A DNA stretch of 64,000 nt, taken from positions 31,473-95,472 of the forward strand of contig JAKMDI010000022.1 in assembly GCA_022428005.1 (NCBI GenBank). Reading direction: 5' to 3'. Of this stretch, positions 37,565 to 47,457 are shown one piece after another (position 1 is the first letter of the stretch; each line of letters opens with the position of its first letter). Both the position numbers and the translations under genes were made by a program. This stretch comes from Flavobacteriaceae bacterium. Lineage in GTDB: Bacteria > Bacteroidota > Bacteroidia > Flavobacteriales > Flavobacteriaceae. The notes beneath the pieces were generated by a model. It saw nothing but the letters and a program-made list of their open reading frames with translations, was not told where the DNA came from and searched no databases.

Positions 37565-39223
37565 TTGTATTTTGCTGCAAATATACAATCTTTAAACGTG
37601 CTTGTTCACAGGATCTATAGTCCCTTAAAAATTTTAGGAAGTATCGCACTGCTCATTGGTGTAATTTCCTGTACAAACAGAAATTCCGAAGAACAATCCC
37701 ACTTGGTTTTCCGTTACAATGCACATGAAAATATCACATCTTTAGATCCAGCTTTTTCAATGAACTTGTCCAATATATGGGCCTGCACACAGCTATTCAA
37801 CGGCTTGGTTCAATTGGACGACAGCCTGGCAATCGTCCCAGATATTGCCTCCCATTGGACCCAATCTGCCGACGGCTTGAAATATGATTTTTTCTTAAAA
37901 AAAGGCATCTACTTTCACCAACATCCCGCTTTTGGAAGTGAGAAAACTCGAGAGGTGGTCGCTGCTGATTTTGTGTTCAGCTTAAATCGGCTTTCTGATC
38001 CCCAGACAGCATCGCCAGGAGGGTGGGTGATGCAGAATGTAAAAAATATCACTGCGATAGATAATCACCATTTGTCCTTTCAATTAAAAAAGCCTTTTCC
38101 TGCATTTTTGGGCTTGCTCAGCATGCGCTATTGCTCTGTTATCCCTGAAGAAGTTATTGCAGAAATCGGATCGGATTTCAGAAAAAACCCCATAGGAACG
38201 GGGCCTTTTAAATTTAAAAACTGGGAGGAGGATGTAAAACTGATCTTCAGAAAAAACCAACAGTATCACGAAAAAGATAGGCTGGGAAACAAGCTGCCCT
38301 ACTTGGAAGCGGTTGCGATTACATTTGTACCCGACAAACAGAGTGAATTCATGCTTTTTTTACAGAAAAAAATAGATTTTTTAAATGCCATCGACAATGC
38401 ATATAAGGACGAATTACTCACCAATAAAGGAACGCTACAGGAAAAATATTCCCAAAAAATAAATCTTCAAAAAGGGCCTTACCTCAATACAGAATACTTA
38501 GGGTTTTATCTGGACAACCCCTCCCCCGTCATTCAATCTAGATTGATCCGTGAAGCCATTAATATCGGATTTGACCGAAAAAAAATGATGACGTATTTGA
38601 GAAACAACATCGGCTTTATTGGAGAAAAGGGATTTATCCCCAGAGGACTGCCGGGTCATCCACAAAAAAAACGTATCCAATACCAGCCCCAAAAGGCTTT
38701 AAAATTAGTGGAACAATTTAAAAAACAAACCGGTTTAAAACCTGAAATAAATCTAGCTACAGATGCCAATTATGTTGATCTGTGTGAATACCTTCAACGG
38801 GAATTACAGAAAATCGGAATATTTATAAACATAGAAGTAATGCCGCCAGCAACATTAAAACAAGCGCGATCAAATGGAAAGCTGGAAATGTTTCGATCCA
38901 GCTGGATCGCCGACTACCCCGATGCGGAAAACTATCTTTCGCTTTTTTATTCAAAAAATTTCAGCCCCTCAGGTCCCAACTACACCCACCACAACAATCC
39001 TGTTTACGATCAGTACTTTGAAAAAAGTTATGGACTGAATGCGGAAGAGGAAAGATACCGCCGCTATCAACAAATGGATTCTATTGCGATGAGTAACCAC
39101 CCACTAATCCCCCTTTATTACGATGAAGTCGTTCGTTTTACTCAAAAAGGAATAACGGGTTTGTCCATCAACCCTGTCAATGATCTAAAACTCAAAAAAG
39201 TAAGGAAACAAAAAAACCGCTAA
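37565..39223 (+). CDS. ABC transporter substrate-binding protein (family 5), lipoprotein; start codon uncertain
   Basis: Lipobox LIGVISCTN; HENITSLDPAFSMNL; NPIGTGPFKFKNW; SSWIADYPDAENYLSLFYS. Confidence 0.88.
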   Translation: MYFAANIQSLNVLVHRIYSPLKILGSIALLIGVISCTNRNSEEQSHLVFRYNAHENITSLDPAFSMNLSNIWACTQLFNGLVQLDDSLAIVPDIASHWTQSADGLKYDFFLKKGIYFHQHPAFGSEKTREVVAADFVFSLNRLSDPQTASPGGWVMQNVKNITAIDNHHLSFQLKKPFPAFLGLLSMRYCSVIPEEVIAEIGSDFRKNPIGTGPFKFKNWEEDVKLIFRKNQQYHEKDRLGNKLPYLEAVAITFVPDKQSEFMLFLQKKIDFLNAIDNAYKDELLTNKGTLQEKYSQKINLQKGPYLNTEYLGFYLDNPSPVIQSRLIREAINIGFDRKKMMTYLRNNIGFIGEKGFIPRGLPGHPQKKRIQYQPQKALKLVEQFKKQTGLKPEINLATDANYVDLCEYLQRELQKIGIFINIEVMPPATLKQARSNGKLEMFRSSWIADYPDAENYLSLFYSKNFSPSGPNYTHHNNPVYDQYFEKSYGLNAEEERYRRYQQMDSIAMSNHPLIPLYYDEVVRFTQKGITGLSINPVNDLKLKKVRKQKNR

Positions 39224-39238
39224 TCAATTAGCGGTTTT
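39213..39238. terminator. bidirectional intrinsic terminator between the SBP gene and rpmE2
   Basis: Perfect hairpin AAAACCGCTAAT-ca-ATTAGCGGTTTT, overlapping the SBP stop codon. Confidence 0.85.
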
Positions 39239-39258
39239 AATGGTTTGGTTTAAAAATT

Positions 39259-39510
39259 TTATTTTTTAAACTTGGAATATTTATTTTTAAACTTGTCAAT
39301 TCGCCCTGCAGTATCTACCAATTTAGATTTACCAGTATAAAAGGGGTGGGACGTTCGAGATATTTCTAATTTCACCAACGGATAATCAACACCTTCGTGC
39401 TCAATGGTCTCCTTGGTTTCGGCAGTTGACTTAGTAATAAAGATATCTTCATTGGACATGTCCTTAAAAGCGACAAGTCTATAATTCTCTGGATGGATAT
39501 CAGTTTTCAT
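39259..39510 (-). CDS. rpmE2: 50S ribosomal protein L31, type B
   Basis: [20 protein letters not shown]...[25 protein letters not shown]; no Zn-binding Cys. Confidence 0.95.
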   Translation of the reverse strand: MKTDIHPENYRLVAFKDMSNEDIFITKSTAETKETIEHEGVDYPLVKLEISRTSHPFYTGKSKLVDTAGRIDKFKNKYSKFKK

Positions 39511-39612
39511 AACATTTCTATCTTTGGTGGTGCAAATTTAATCTTTTTATGTAAAAACACAAGTGCTCTTTACTTTAAATAGTGCTGCATATAAACTTCA
39601 ACGAATCTTATT

Positions 39613-40137
39613 ATGGAAAAACAAAAAAACACCACCGCTAAAACTGCATTAATTTTTGGGGTCCCATTGGGAGCCATAAATATCATTTATGGTTTAATGT
39701 TGTTTTCATTGGAGATGCATATCCAAAAAAACACAACTTCAAATGTAATCGGCTATGTTATTTTTATCTCACTAATTATATGGGGTATTGTCGACTACAG
39801 AAACAAAAACCAAGGAAGTTTAAAATTGAGTGATGCCCTAAAAACTGGACTTGGAATCAGTTTGATTTCGTCTATTGTACTCGCTATTTATCTTGTCATT
39901 TTTATCAAATTTATAGATCCAGATTTTATTGAGGAAACTCTTAAAATTAGCAGGCAAACCATTTTACAAGAACAACCTGAGATCTCTGAAGAAAACGTGA
40001 ATCAGATGATCGAAATGCAAAAAAAGTTTGCTGGGCCATTTATGATATCCAGCTTTATGATCATCTTTAATCTTTTCTTTGGATTTATAATTTCATTGAT
40101 TGGTGGACTACTCCTCAAGAAATCTCCGACGGAATAG
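39613..40137 (+). CDS. DUF4199 domain-containing membrane protein
   Basis: 174 aa, four TM segments, IIWGIVDYRNKNQGSLKLSDALKTGLGISLIS. Confidence 0.82.
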   Translation: MEKQKNTTAKTALIFGVPLGAINIIYGLMLFSLEMHIQKNTTSNVIGYVIFISLIIWGIVDYRNKNQGSLKLSDALKTGLGISLISSIVLAIYLVIFIKFIDPDFIEETLKISRQTILQEQPEISEENVNQMIEMQKKFAGPFMISSFMIIFNLFFGFIISLIGGLLLKKSPTE

Positions 40138-40173
40138 CACAAATTTCCTATTTTTGCTGATGAAACAACCCCT

Positions 40174-41130
40174 ATGGATATTTCTATCGTTATTCCTCTT
40201 CTCAATGAAAGTGAATCGTTAGTACCCCTTCACAAATGGATTCACAAGTCCCTTGAAAAAGGTAAAAGAGATTATGAAATTATCTTTATTGACGACGGTA
40301 GTTCAGACGATTCATGGGAGGTGATTTCCCAATTGGCGCTTTCGAACACCAACATCTATGGAATAAAGTTTTCAAAAAACTTCGGAAAGTCGCAGGCCTT
40401 GCACGCAGGTTTTAAACAAGCCAAGGGAGCCTATGTGGTTACCATGGACGCCGATCTGCAGGACTCTCCGGAAGAGATTTTACCCATGATTGATCTGCTG
40501 ATTGACCAAAATCTCCACCTTGTTTCTGGCTGGAAAAAGAAAAGATTTGATTCAATTCTATTTAAAAATTTACCCTCCAAACTATTCAATTGGGCTGCGA
40601 GAAAAGTATCGGGCATTCAACTCCACGATTTTAATTGTGGGTTAAAAGTATATCGACAACTGGTGATCAAGAATATTGAAGTATATGGTGAAATGCACCG
40701 CTATATCCCTGTAATTGCCGCCCATGCTGGATTTGACCGAATAGACGAAAAAATAGTGCAACATCAGGCCAGAAAATTCGGCAGGACAAAATTTGGTGCA
40801 GATAGATTCCTCAAAGGTTTTCTTGATCTGGTCACCCTGTGGTTCATCAATGGATTTGGGAAACGCCCCATGCATTTCTTCGGGTTTTGGGGAACTGTGA
40901 TGCTCACCCTTGGATTTGGATTTACGCTCTATTTGGGCTTGGATAAAATTTATTTTAATCCCAAAGGGCGACTTATTACACAAAGACCTGAGTTTTACAT
41001 TGCCCTGACCACCATGATTCTCGGCACACAGCTTTTTATAGCAGGATTTTTAGGGGAAATTATGATCCGGTACAAAAGAGAAATCAAAAGATATAACATT
41101 ACTAAAACGACACATGAGCAAAACCCTTAG
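40174..41130 (+). CDS. family 2 glycosyltransferase with C-terminal TM (GtrB/DPM1-like)
   Basis: DISIVIPLLNESESLVPL, FIDDGSSDDSWEV, VTMDADLQDSPEEI. Confidence 0.93.
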   Translation: MDISIVIPLLNESESLVPLHKWIHKSLEKGKRDYEIIFIDDGSSDDSWEVISQLALSNTNIYGIKFSKNFGKSQALHAGFKQAKGAYVVTMDADLQDSPEEILPMIDLLIDQNLHLVSGWKKKRFDSILFKNLPSKLFNWAARKVSGIQLHDFNCGLKVYRQLVIKNIEVYGEMHRYIPVIAAHAGFDRIDEKIVQHQARKFGRTKFGADRFLKGFLDLVTLWFINGFGKRPMHFFGFWGTVMLTLGFGFTLYLGLDKIYFNPKGRLITQRPEFYIALTTMILGTQLFIAGFLGEIMIRYKREIKRYNITKTTHEQNP

Positions 41131-42823
41131 TGATAAAGTTGAGGAGTGGTCACACCCCCCTTTTGATAAAAAAACAATTTCCGAGCTGGACGTACTTAAA
41201 GAAAACCCCTCTCAATTGGAGGACGCCTTTTACAAAGACTTAGAATTTGGTACCGGGGGCATGCGCGGGATTATGGGCGTGGGTACTAACAGGATCAATG
41301 CCTATACCTTGGGGAAGAGCACCCAGGGACTGTCCGATTATTTAAAAAGAGTTTTTACCTCAGAACAGATAAAAGTGGTCATTGCATATGATTGCAGACA
41401 CAACAGCAAAAGCCTGGCCCTAAAAGTAGCCGAGATTTTCTCCGCCAATGGAATCAAGGTTTTTATTTTTTCTGATTTACGCACCACCCCCGAGCTTTCA
41501 TTTGGAGTAAAATTCCTCGATGCACATTGTGGAATAGTGTTGACGGCCTCGCACAACCCCCCTGAATACAATGGCTATAAAGTTTATTGGAAAGATGGAG
41601 GGCAAATTGTTCCGCCTCAAGACAAAGCCATCATCGATCAAATCAACAAAACTCAATTTTCTAATATCAAATTTCAGCCTAAAAACAATTTGATCCAATG
41701 GATAGACAGCAATGTTGATGAAGCCTTTTTCAATGTTTCAGTCAAATCAGGGCGGTTCGATATAGCGGCAAGAGATCAATTTAAAATTGTCTTTACTGCG
41801 CTGCACGGAACTTCCATTACTGCGGTCCCGCAGGTTCTCGAAAAAGCAGGATACAAGGAAGTTCATTTGGTGGAGGAACAATCCAAACCCGACGGAAACT
41901 TCAGTACGGTCAAATCTCCAAACCCAGAAGAACCTGAAGCCTTGGAAATGGCTTTAAAAAAGGCAGATTTGATCAAAGCAGATATCGTAATCGGCACTGA
42001 TCCAGACAGCGATCGACTTGGAGTTGCCGTTAGAGACCACCAGAACAACTTTTGTCTTCTCAATGGAAACCAAACCATGATGGTGATGACCTATTTCCTC
42101 CTCGAGCAGCGAAAAAAGAAAAATCAACTCAATGGAAAACAATTCATTGCTTCTACCATTGTTTCCACTCCTATGATGAAAAAAATGGCGCAAGCCTATG
42201 GGGTGCAATACAAAGAAACCCTCACGGGTTTTAAATGGATAGGAAAGCTGATTAAAGATTTTCCCGATCTTGAATTTATTGGAGGCGGAGAAGAGAGTTT
42301 TGGGTATTTGGTGGGAGACGCTGTCCGAGACAAAGATGCCGTAACGGCAACGCTATTGGCCTGCGAGATTGGAACCTACGCAAAAGCAAATGGCAAAAGT
42401 TTTTATGAATTATTGGAGGAGTGCTTCATAAAATTTGGCGCTTATAAAGAAAAACTTATTTCGTTTACTCAAAAAGGAATAGAAGGCGCCGAGAAAATCA
42501 AGACCATGATGACGCAATACCGAAATGATCCGCCAAAAGAAATCGCAGGGATTTCCGTTGTCCAGTCAGAAGATTACTTGTCCAGTAAACGAACTTTTCA
42601 CTTAGAAAACCGATTTGAAAAAATTGACCTCCCCGAAGCTGATGTATTGATATTTACTTTGGAGGATGACTCCAGGATCGCAATCAGACCCAGCGGTACA
42701 GAACCTAAAATTAAATTTTACTTCAGTGTTAATTCCACTATGGGAACGGGAGAGAAATGGAACACTGTATCAGAACAATTGGGCCGTAAAATAGAAAACA
42801 TCATCAAAGGAATGGGACTCTAG
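41114..42823 (+). CDS. phospho-sugar mutase (phosphoglucomutase/phosphomannomutase)
   Basis: GTGGMRGIMGVGTNRIN, TASHNPPEYNGYKVYWKDGGQI, GTDPDSDRLG, GGGEESFGYL, RPSGTEPKIKFY. Confidence 0.95.
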   Translation: MSKTLSDKVEEWSHPPFDKKTISELDVLKENPSQLEDAFYKDLEFGTGGMRGIMGVGTNRINAYTLGKSTQGLSDYLKRVFTSEQIKVVIAYDCRHNSKSLALKVAEIFSANGIKVFIFSDLRTTPELSFGVKFLDAHCGIVLTASHNPPEYNGYKVYWKDGGQIVPPQDKAIIDQINKTQFSNIKFQPKNNLIQWIDSNVDEAFFNVSVKSGRFDIAARDQFKIVFTALHGTSITAVPQVLEKAGYKEVHLVEEQSKPDGNFSTVKSPNPEEPEALEMALKKADLIKADIVIGTDPDSDRLGVAVRDHQNNFCLLNGNQTMMVMTYFLLEQRKKKNQLNGKQFIASTIVSTPMMKKMAQAYGVQYKETLTGFKWIGKLIKDFPDLEFIGGGEESFGYLVGDAVRDKDAVTATLLACEIGTYAKANGKSFYELLEECFIKFGAYKEKLISFTQKGIEGAEKIKTMMTQYRNDPPKEIAGISVVQSEDYLSSKRTFHLENRFEKIDLPEADVLIFTLEDDSRIAIRPSGTEPKIKFYFSVNSTMGTGEKWNTVSEQLGRKIENIIKGMGL

Positions 42824-42824
42824 C

Positions 42825-44645
42825 ATGAATTACTTCTTTAAGATACTTCGATTTGGATTGCCCTACAAAAGGTTCGCCTTATTCAATGTGCTGTTCAATT
42901 TTCTCTATGCAATTTTCAGTGCCTTGGCATATGTGGCCATGATTCCCATGATGCAAATACTCTTCGGAAGTACCGTAAAAACAACTGTTCCCCCCACCTA
43001 TAATGGTGTAGGTGAAATCAAAAACTATTTAGAGGGTTATTTCAACTATAAAGTTACTTACTACCTAGAACAGGACAGTGGAATGGCCTTATTTTTTGTA
43101 ATTGGAATCATAATCAGCCTTTTTTTTCTAAAAAATATTTTCAATTACTTGGCCATGTTTTTCATCACCTATCTCAGAAACGGTGTACTGAGAGATTTGA
43201 GAAATGAATTGTATAAAAAAACCACTACACTTCCAGTGCATTTTTTTTCGGAAAAGAAAAAAGGAGATCTTATGGCCCGTATTTCCTCGGATGTATTGGA
43301 GCTTCAGCATTCTTTTCTTTCTATATTAGAATTGATAGTCCGAGATCCACTGACCATCATTTTTTCACTAGTGGTTATGTTTAGCTTTAGCGTTAAACTT
43401 ACCCTGTTTGTATTGATATTCATCCCGCTTTCTGGAGGAGTAATCTCCCAAATTGGAAAATCATTGAAGCGCAAATCGGATCGTGTTCAAAAAGAACAAG
43501 GAGAATTTTTATCGCTTTTAGAGGAGACCCTTGGGGGGATTAAAATCATTAAAGCATTTAACGGTCAAAATACTTTTATTAAAAAATTCAACCAGTCAAC
43601 CGATCGGTTTTTTAATTTTTCCAATAAACTACTCAACCGTCAAAACTTAGCTTCCCCCGTCAGTGAGTTTTTAGGAATTGTCGTCATCAGTATTTTACTG
43701 TGGTACGGGGGGAAAATGGTTTTAATCGACCAAACACTGAACGGCGCCATTTTTCTGTCCTATTTGGGTCTGGCCTACAACATCCTTACACCGGCCAAAG
43801 GGATCAGCAAGGCCTATTACAATATCAAAAAAGGAGATGCTGCTGCGCTGCGGGTCCTCGAAATCTTGGAGGCCAAAGATGAAATGCAAGACAGCCCCAA
43901 TGCCCTTGAAATCAGCGGCTTGAAAAAGGAAATTATTTTTGATAAAATTTCTTTCTCCTATGAAAATCAAAAAGTGCTGGACAACTTTTCTTTAAAGATT
44001 AAAAAAGGTGAAACCATAGCGCTGGTGGGTGCTTCCGGAAGTGGAAAAACCACAGTGGCAAATCTCCTCAACCGTTTTTATGACATCGATTCAGGACATT
44101 TAACGGTAGATGGAATTCCTATACACGAGATCAAAAAGAAATCACTCTATAAAATTACAGGCATGGTTATCCAAGACCCTATTTTATTTAACGAAAGTGT
44201 AAAAAACAGTATCGCTTTGGGGAATCCAGCAGCTCAGTTCACTGAAATTCAGAAGGCTGCCGAGATTGCCAATGCCGCCGAATTCATAGACAAGCTCGAA
44301 CAGGGTTACGATACACTGATTGGAGAAGGGGGCAATAAATTATCGGGTGGACAAAAACAGCGACTGTCCATAGCCCGCGCTGTTCTAAAAGATCCAGATG
44401 TGTTAATTTTAGATGAAGCGACATCGGCACTCGATACAGCCTCAGAAAAATTAGTGCAAGAAGCCTTGGAAAATTTAATGAAAAACAGAACTTCTTTGGT
44501 GATCGCCCATCGGCTGTCCACCATCCAAAAGGCGGATAAAATAGTAGTGATGAACAACGGTAAAATCATCGAAACGGGTACCCATAAGGAGTTGATTGCG
44601 AAAAAATCGGCCTACAAAAAACTCGTTGAACTACAAACTTTATAA
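42825..44645 (+). CDS. ABC transporter ATP-binding/permease (MsbA-like exporter)
   Basis: Six-TM region plus NBD: VGASGSGKTTVANL, LSGGQKQRLSIARA, LILDEATSALD. Confidence 0.95.
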   Translation: MNYFFKILRFGLPYKRFALFNVLFNFLYAIFSALAYVAMIPMMQILFGSTVKTTVPPTYNGVGEIKNYLEGYFNYKVTYYLEQDSGMALFFVIGIIISLFFLKNIFNYLAMFFITYLRNGVLRDLRNELYKKTTTLPVHFFSEKKKGDLMARISSDVLELQHSFLSILELIVRDPLTIIFSLVVMFSFSVKLTLFVLIFIPLSGGVISQIGKSLKRKSDRVQKEQGEFLSLLEETLGGIKIIKAFNGQNTFIKKFNQSTDRFFNFSNKLLNRQNLASPVSEFLGIVVISILLWYGGKMVLIDQTLNGAIFLSYLGLAYNILTPAKGISKAYYNIKKGDAAALRVLEILEAKDEMQDSPNALEISGLKKEIIFDKISFSYENQKVLDNFSLKIKKGETIALVGASGSGKTTVANLLNRFYDIDSGHLTVDGIPIHEIKKKSLYKITGMVIQDPILFNESVKNSIALGNPAAQFTEIQKAAEIANAAEFIDKLEQGYDTLIGEGGNKLSGGQKQRLSIARAVLKDPDVLILDEATSALDTASEKLVQEALENLMKNRTSLVIAHRLSTIQKADKIVVMNNGKIIETGTHKELIAKKSAYKKLVELQTL

Positions 44646-44691
44646 ATTCGATTAAACTTTTAACAAAAAAAGACGTCAAAGAATAAAAACT

Positions 44692-45231
44692 TTGGAATCA
44701 CAAAATCAATTTTTAAAAGCCTTAACCTCCAAGGAGACGCAGGAGGTTGCCTTCAAAAAATTGGTGGTTGACTATAAAGAACGACTGTATTGGCATATCC
44801 GAAAAATTCTAATTGATCACGATGATGCAGATGATGCATTGCAAAACACCTTTGTAAAGGTGTACGAAAATATTGGGAAATTTAAAGGAAATAGTAGTAT
44901 TTACACATGGATGTACAAAATAGCAACCAATGAGGCACTCAACCTGTTGGGTAAAAAATCCAAGCAGTTGGGAATATCCAATGAAGAGTGGGTTGAGAAA
45001 AAAACCGATCTCCTTGAATCGGATGTTTATTTTGACGGAGATGCGATGCTGATAAAATTGCAAAAAGCAATAGCCTCACTCCCCGAAAAACAACGTATTG
45101 TTTTTAATATGAGGTACTACGAGGAAATGAAGTATGAGAAAATGTCTGAAATATTAGGAACCTCGGTGGGGGCACTTAAAGCGTCCTATCACCATGCAAT
45201 GACCAAAATTAAAAATATAATCAATGAGTAA
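44692..45231 (+). CDS. RNA polymerase sigma-70 (ECF) factor, probable TTG start
   Basis: DADDALQNTFVKVYENIGKFKGNSSIYTWMYKIATNEALN; EKQRIVFNMRYYEEMKYEKMSEILGTSVGALKASYHHA. Confidence 0.93.
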   Translation: MESQNQFLKALTSKETQEVAFKKLVVDYKERLYWHIRKILIDHDDADDALQNTFVKVYENIGKFKGNSSIYTWMYKIATNEALNLLGKKSKQLGISNEEWVEKKTDLLESDVYFDGDAMLIKLQKAIASLPEKQRIVFNMRYYEEMKYEKMSEILGTSVGALKASYHHAMTKIKNIINE

Positions 45232-45694
45232 ATTCCCAAACAAATCACCTTTTAAAGTCCCTAAAGGCTATTTTGAAGATTTTGATTCAAGATTGATTCA
45301 GAAGATAAAAAATACGTCGGAAAAAAATGGATTTATTGTTCCAAATGGATACTTCCAACGCGTTGAAAAGGACATATTAAACAAAGTAAAATATCCCAAT
45401 CATCACACGGCAACCCTTGGGTCAGCTCTTTGGAAAATAGCCTCAATAATAGTTCTCATGTTCCTGTTTTATTACAATGAACAATCTATGGTAAATCAAA
45501 ATGAATTTGCCGAATTTTATATAGAAGATTACCTGACGTTTAATACCACCTATGAAATCGCTGATCACTCAGATTATTCCTTTGAAAATAGTAATTTTTC
45601 AAACAGTTACGAATCTGTGAGTATTGACGATACAATTGAATTAAGACTTTATGGAGAGTCACCGACCAATTTAAACTTGTTTGACGATGAATAG
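45224..45694 (+). CDS. putative anti-sigma-like single-TM protein with duplicated VPxGYF motif
   Basis: PFKVPKGYFEDFDSRLIQKIK and GFIVPNGYFQRVEKDILNKVK; TM SIIVLMFLFYY; overlaps the sigma gene by 8 nt. Confidence 0.7.
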   Translation: MSKFPNKSPFKVPKGYFEDFDSRLIQKIKNTSEKNGFIVPNGYFQRVEKDILNKVKYPNHHTATLGSALWKIASIIVLMFLFYYNEQSMVNQNEFAEFYIEDYLTFNTTYEIADHSDYSFENSNFSNSYESVSIDDTIELRLYGESPTNLNLFDDE

Positions 45695-46130
45695 AATATG
45701 GATAATTATTTTGGTACTCAATGTTAGTACTGTTTTTGGACAAAACTCAAAAATGAGCTTTGAAAGACTCAAGGCGCTTAAGATGAGTTATATAACTGAA
45801 AAAATTGGATTAACTGAAGAAGAGGAAAGTGTTTTTTGGAACGTATATGATGAATACGAAAAGAAGATCTACTTGGAATGCAGAACAGAAATAAAAAAAA
45901 TCAGGCGCAACTACAAAAAATCATTGGACAGCGTAACCAATTCCGAGGCTTTTGAGATCATTGAAAAAATAAACAAGCTGGAACACCATGCTCTAAAACT
46001 CAAAGAGGAAAGGGACAAACTTTTACTCAATAAATTTGATGCCCAAAAAATATTGAAAATGCATCATGCTGAATACCATTTTAATCGAGAAATGGTATAC
46101 AAAATGAAAAAAGAAAGGGAAAGCAAATAA
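45687..46130 (+). CDS. putative periplasmic sensor of ECF sigma system
   Basis: Signal peptide MNRIWIIILVLNVSTVFGQ; FERLKALKMSYITEKIGLTEEEESVFWNVYDEYEKK; overlaps preceding stop. Confidence 0.72.
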   Translation: MNRIWIIILVLNVSTVFGQNSKMSFERLKALKMSYITEKIGLTEEEESVFWNVYDEYEKKIYLECRTEIKKIRRNYKKSLDSVTNSEAFEIIEKINKLEHHALKLKEERDKLLLNKFDAQKILKMHHAEYHFNREMVYKMKKERESK

Positions 46131-46161
46131 CTTTAGGATCACCAACAGACTTAGACCCGAT

Positions 46162-47367
46162 ATGAGATTGCACCGAAATGTTGCTTTGGGCATATTATTG
46201 GGATTAGAAAATGTCCTGATAAAAAAACGATCTGCTTCGGAGGTGCTAAAAAAACTTTTGAGAAGCAACAGGAGTTGGGGAGGAAAAGACCGGCGCACCA
46301 TCGGTAAAATATTTTACGACATCATCAGACAAAAGCTTTTTTTTGAAGCTTTAACATCAACTACAGAATACAACCATTGGCCACTATTGGGGTGTTGGAT
46401 GGTACTCAACGAACACCAACTGCCCGACTGGGAAGAATTCGAAAATATGAATCCTACATCCCTACTTGCCAAAGCTGCAGTTTTATCTCAACAAAGACGA
46501 TACAGATATTCCATACCAGAGTGGATGGATAAAATGGGAGTAGAATCAATGGGGGAAGCCTTGTGGGAAAGGGAGATGGCCTCGCTCAATACCCCCGCGG
46601 AGCTGGTTATCAGAGTAAACACCCTAAAGTTAACGGTTCCGAAACTAAAAAGTATTTTGGAAAAAAAATATAAGATCGTCAGCCATAGGATTCCTGATTA
46701 CCCTAACGCCTTACTCATCGAAAAAAAGCAGCCTTTACACCAACTCGCAGAATACCGCAATGGATATTTTGAAGTACAAGATGCTAATTCCCAGAAAATT
46801 GTTCCATGGCTGAATCCTGAGGCCCATCAGTTGTATGTAGATGCTTGTGCAGGCGCTGGAGGTAAAAGTTTACATCTCGCCACACTGACAGGGGATGCTG
46901 CTAAGATAATCGCTGTTGATATTGCGCCTTTAAAGCTTCAAGAGTTGATAAAAAGGTGCAAAAGAAACAACATAAAATCGGTTGAGGTGATTCCTGCTGA
47001 CAAAACTGAAAAATTAAACACCTTAATCCGTGCTGCTCAAGGTGTTTTGATAGACGCCCCTTGCTCTGGAATGGGCGTTTTAAAAAGAAACCCCGACACC
47101 AAATGGAACATCACCCCCGAAAAATTAGACGAGCTGATCGTCCTTCAACGCAACATCTTAAAAACCTATGCCCCCATGGTCAAAAAAGGGGGCAGCCTGA
47201 TCTATGCCACTTGCTCAATTTTACCCGCTGAAAATCAACATCAGTTGGCCCATTTTTTAGAAAGCAAGCTGGGGAAATCTTTCGCCATGGACAATGAACA
47301 CACCTATTATTCACATCAAACAGGATTCGATGGATTCTATTGTGCAAGCCTGACACGTGTAATGTGA
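46162..47367 (+). CDS. RsmB/NOP family class I SAM-dependent RNA methyltransferase
   Basis: VDACAGAGGKSLHLA, LIDAPCSGMGVLKRNPDTKW, GGSLIYATCSILPAENQHQ. Confidence 0.94.
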   Translation: MRLHRNVALGILLGLENVLIKKRSASEVLKKLLRSNRSWGGKDRRTIGKIFYDIIRQKLFFEALTSTTEYNHWPLLGCWMVLNEHQLPDWEEFENMNPTSLLAKAAVLSQQRRYRYSIPEWMDKMGVESMGEALWEREMASLNTPAELVIRVNTLKLTVPKLKSILEKKYKIVSHRIPDYPNALLIEKKQPLHQLAEYRNGYFEVQDANSQKIVPWLNPEAHQLYVDACAGAGGKSLHLATLTGDAAKIIAVDIAPLKLQELIKRCKRNNIKSVEVIPADKTEKLNTLIRAAQGVLIDAPCSGMGVLKRNPDTKWNITPEKLDELIVLQRNILKTYAPMVKKGGSLIYATCSILPAENQHQLAHFLESKLGKSFAMDNEHTYYSHQTGFDGFYCASLTRVM

Positions 47368-47383
47368 ATAAAATGCTGAAAAG

Positions 47384-47420
47384 TAATTAATTCCTAACCG
47401 CATTTGGTAGGGATTAATTA
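47384..47420. promoter_or_regulatory. strong inverted repeat/hairpin between the RNA methyltransferase gene and purL
   Basis: TAATTAATTCCTAACC-gcattt-GGTAGGGATTAATTA: about 15 bp with one bulged A and one G-U. Confidence 0.6.
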
Positions 47421-47457
47421 GAGGAAAAAATTATTTTTGAGTTATAAAAATCCATTG

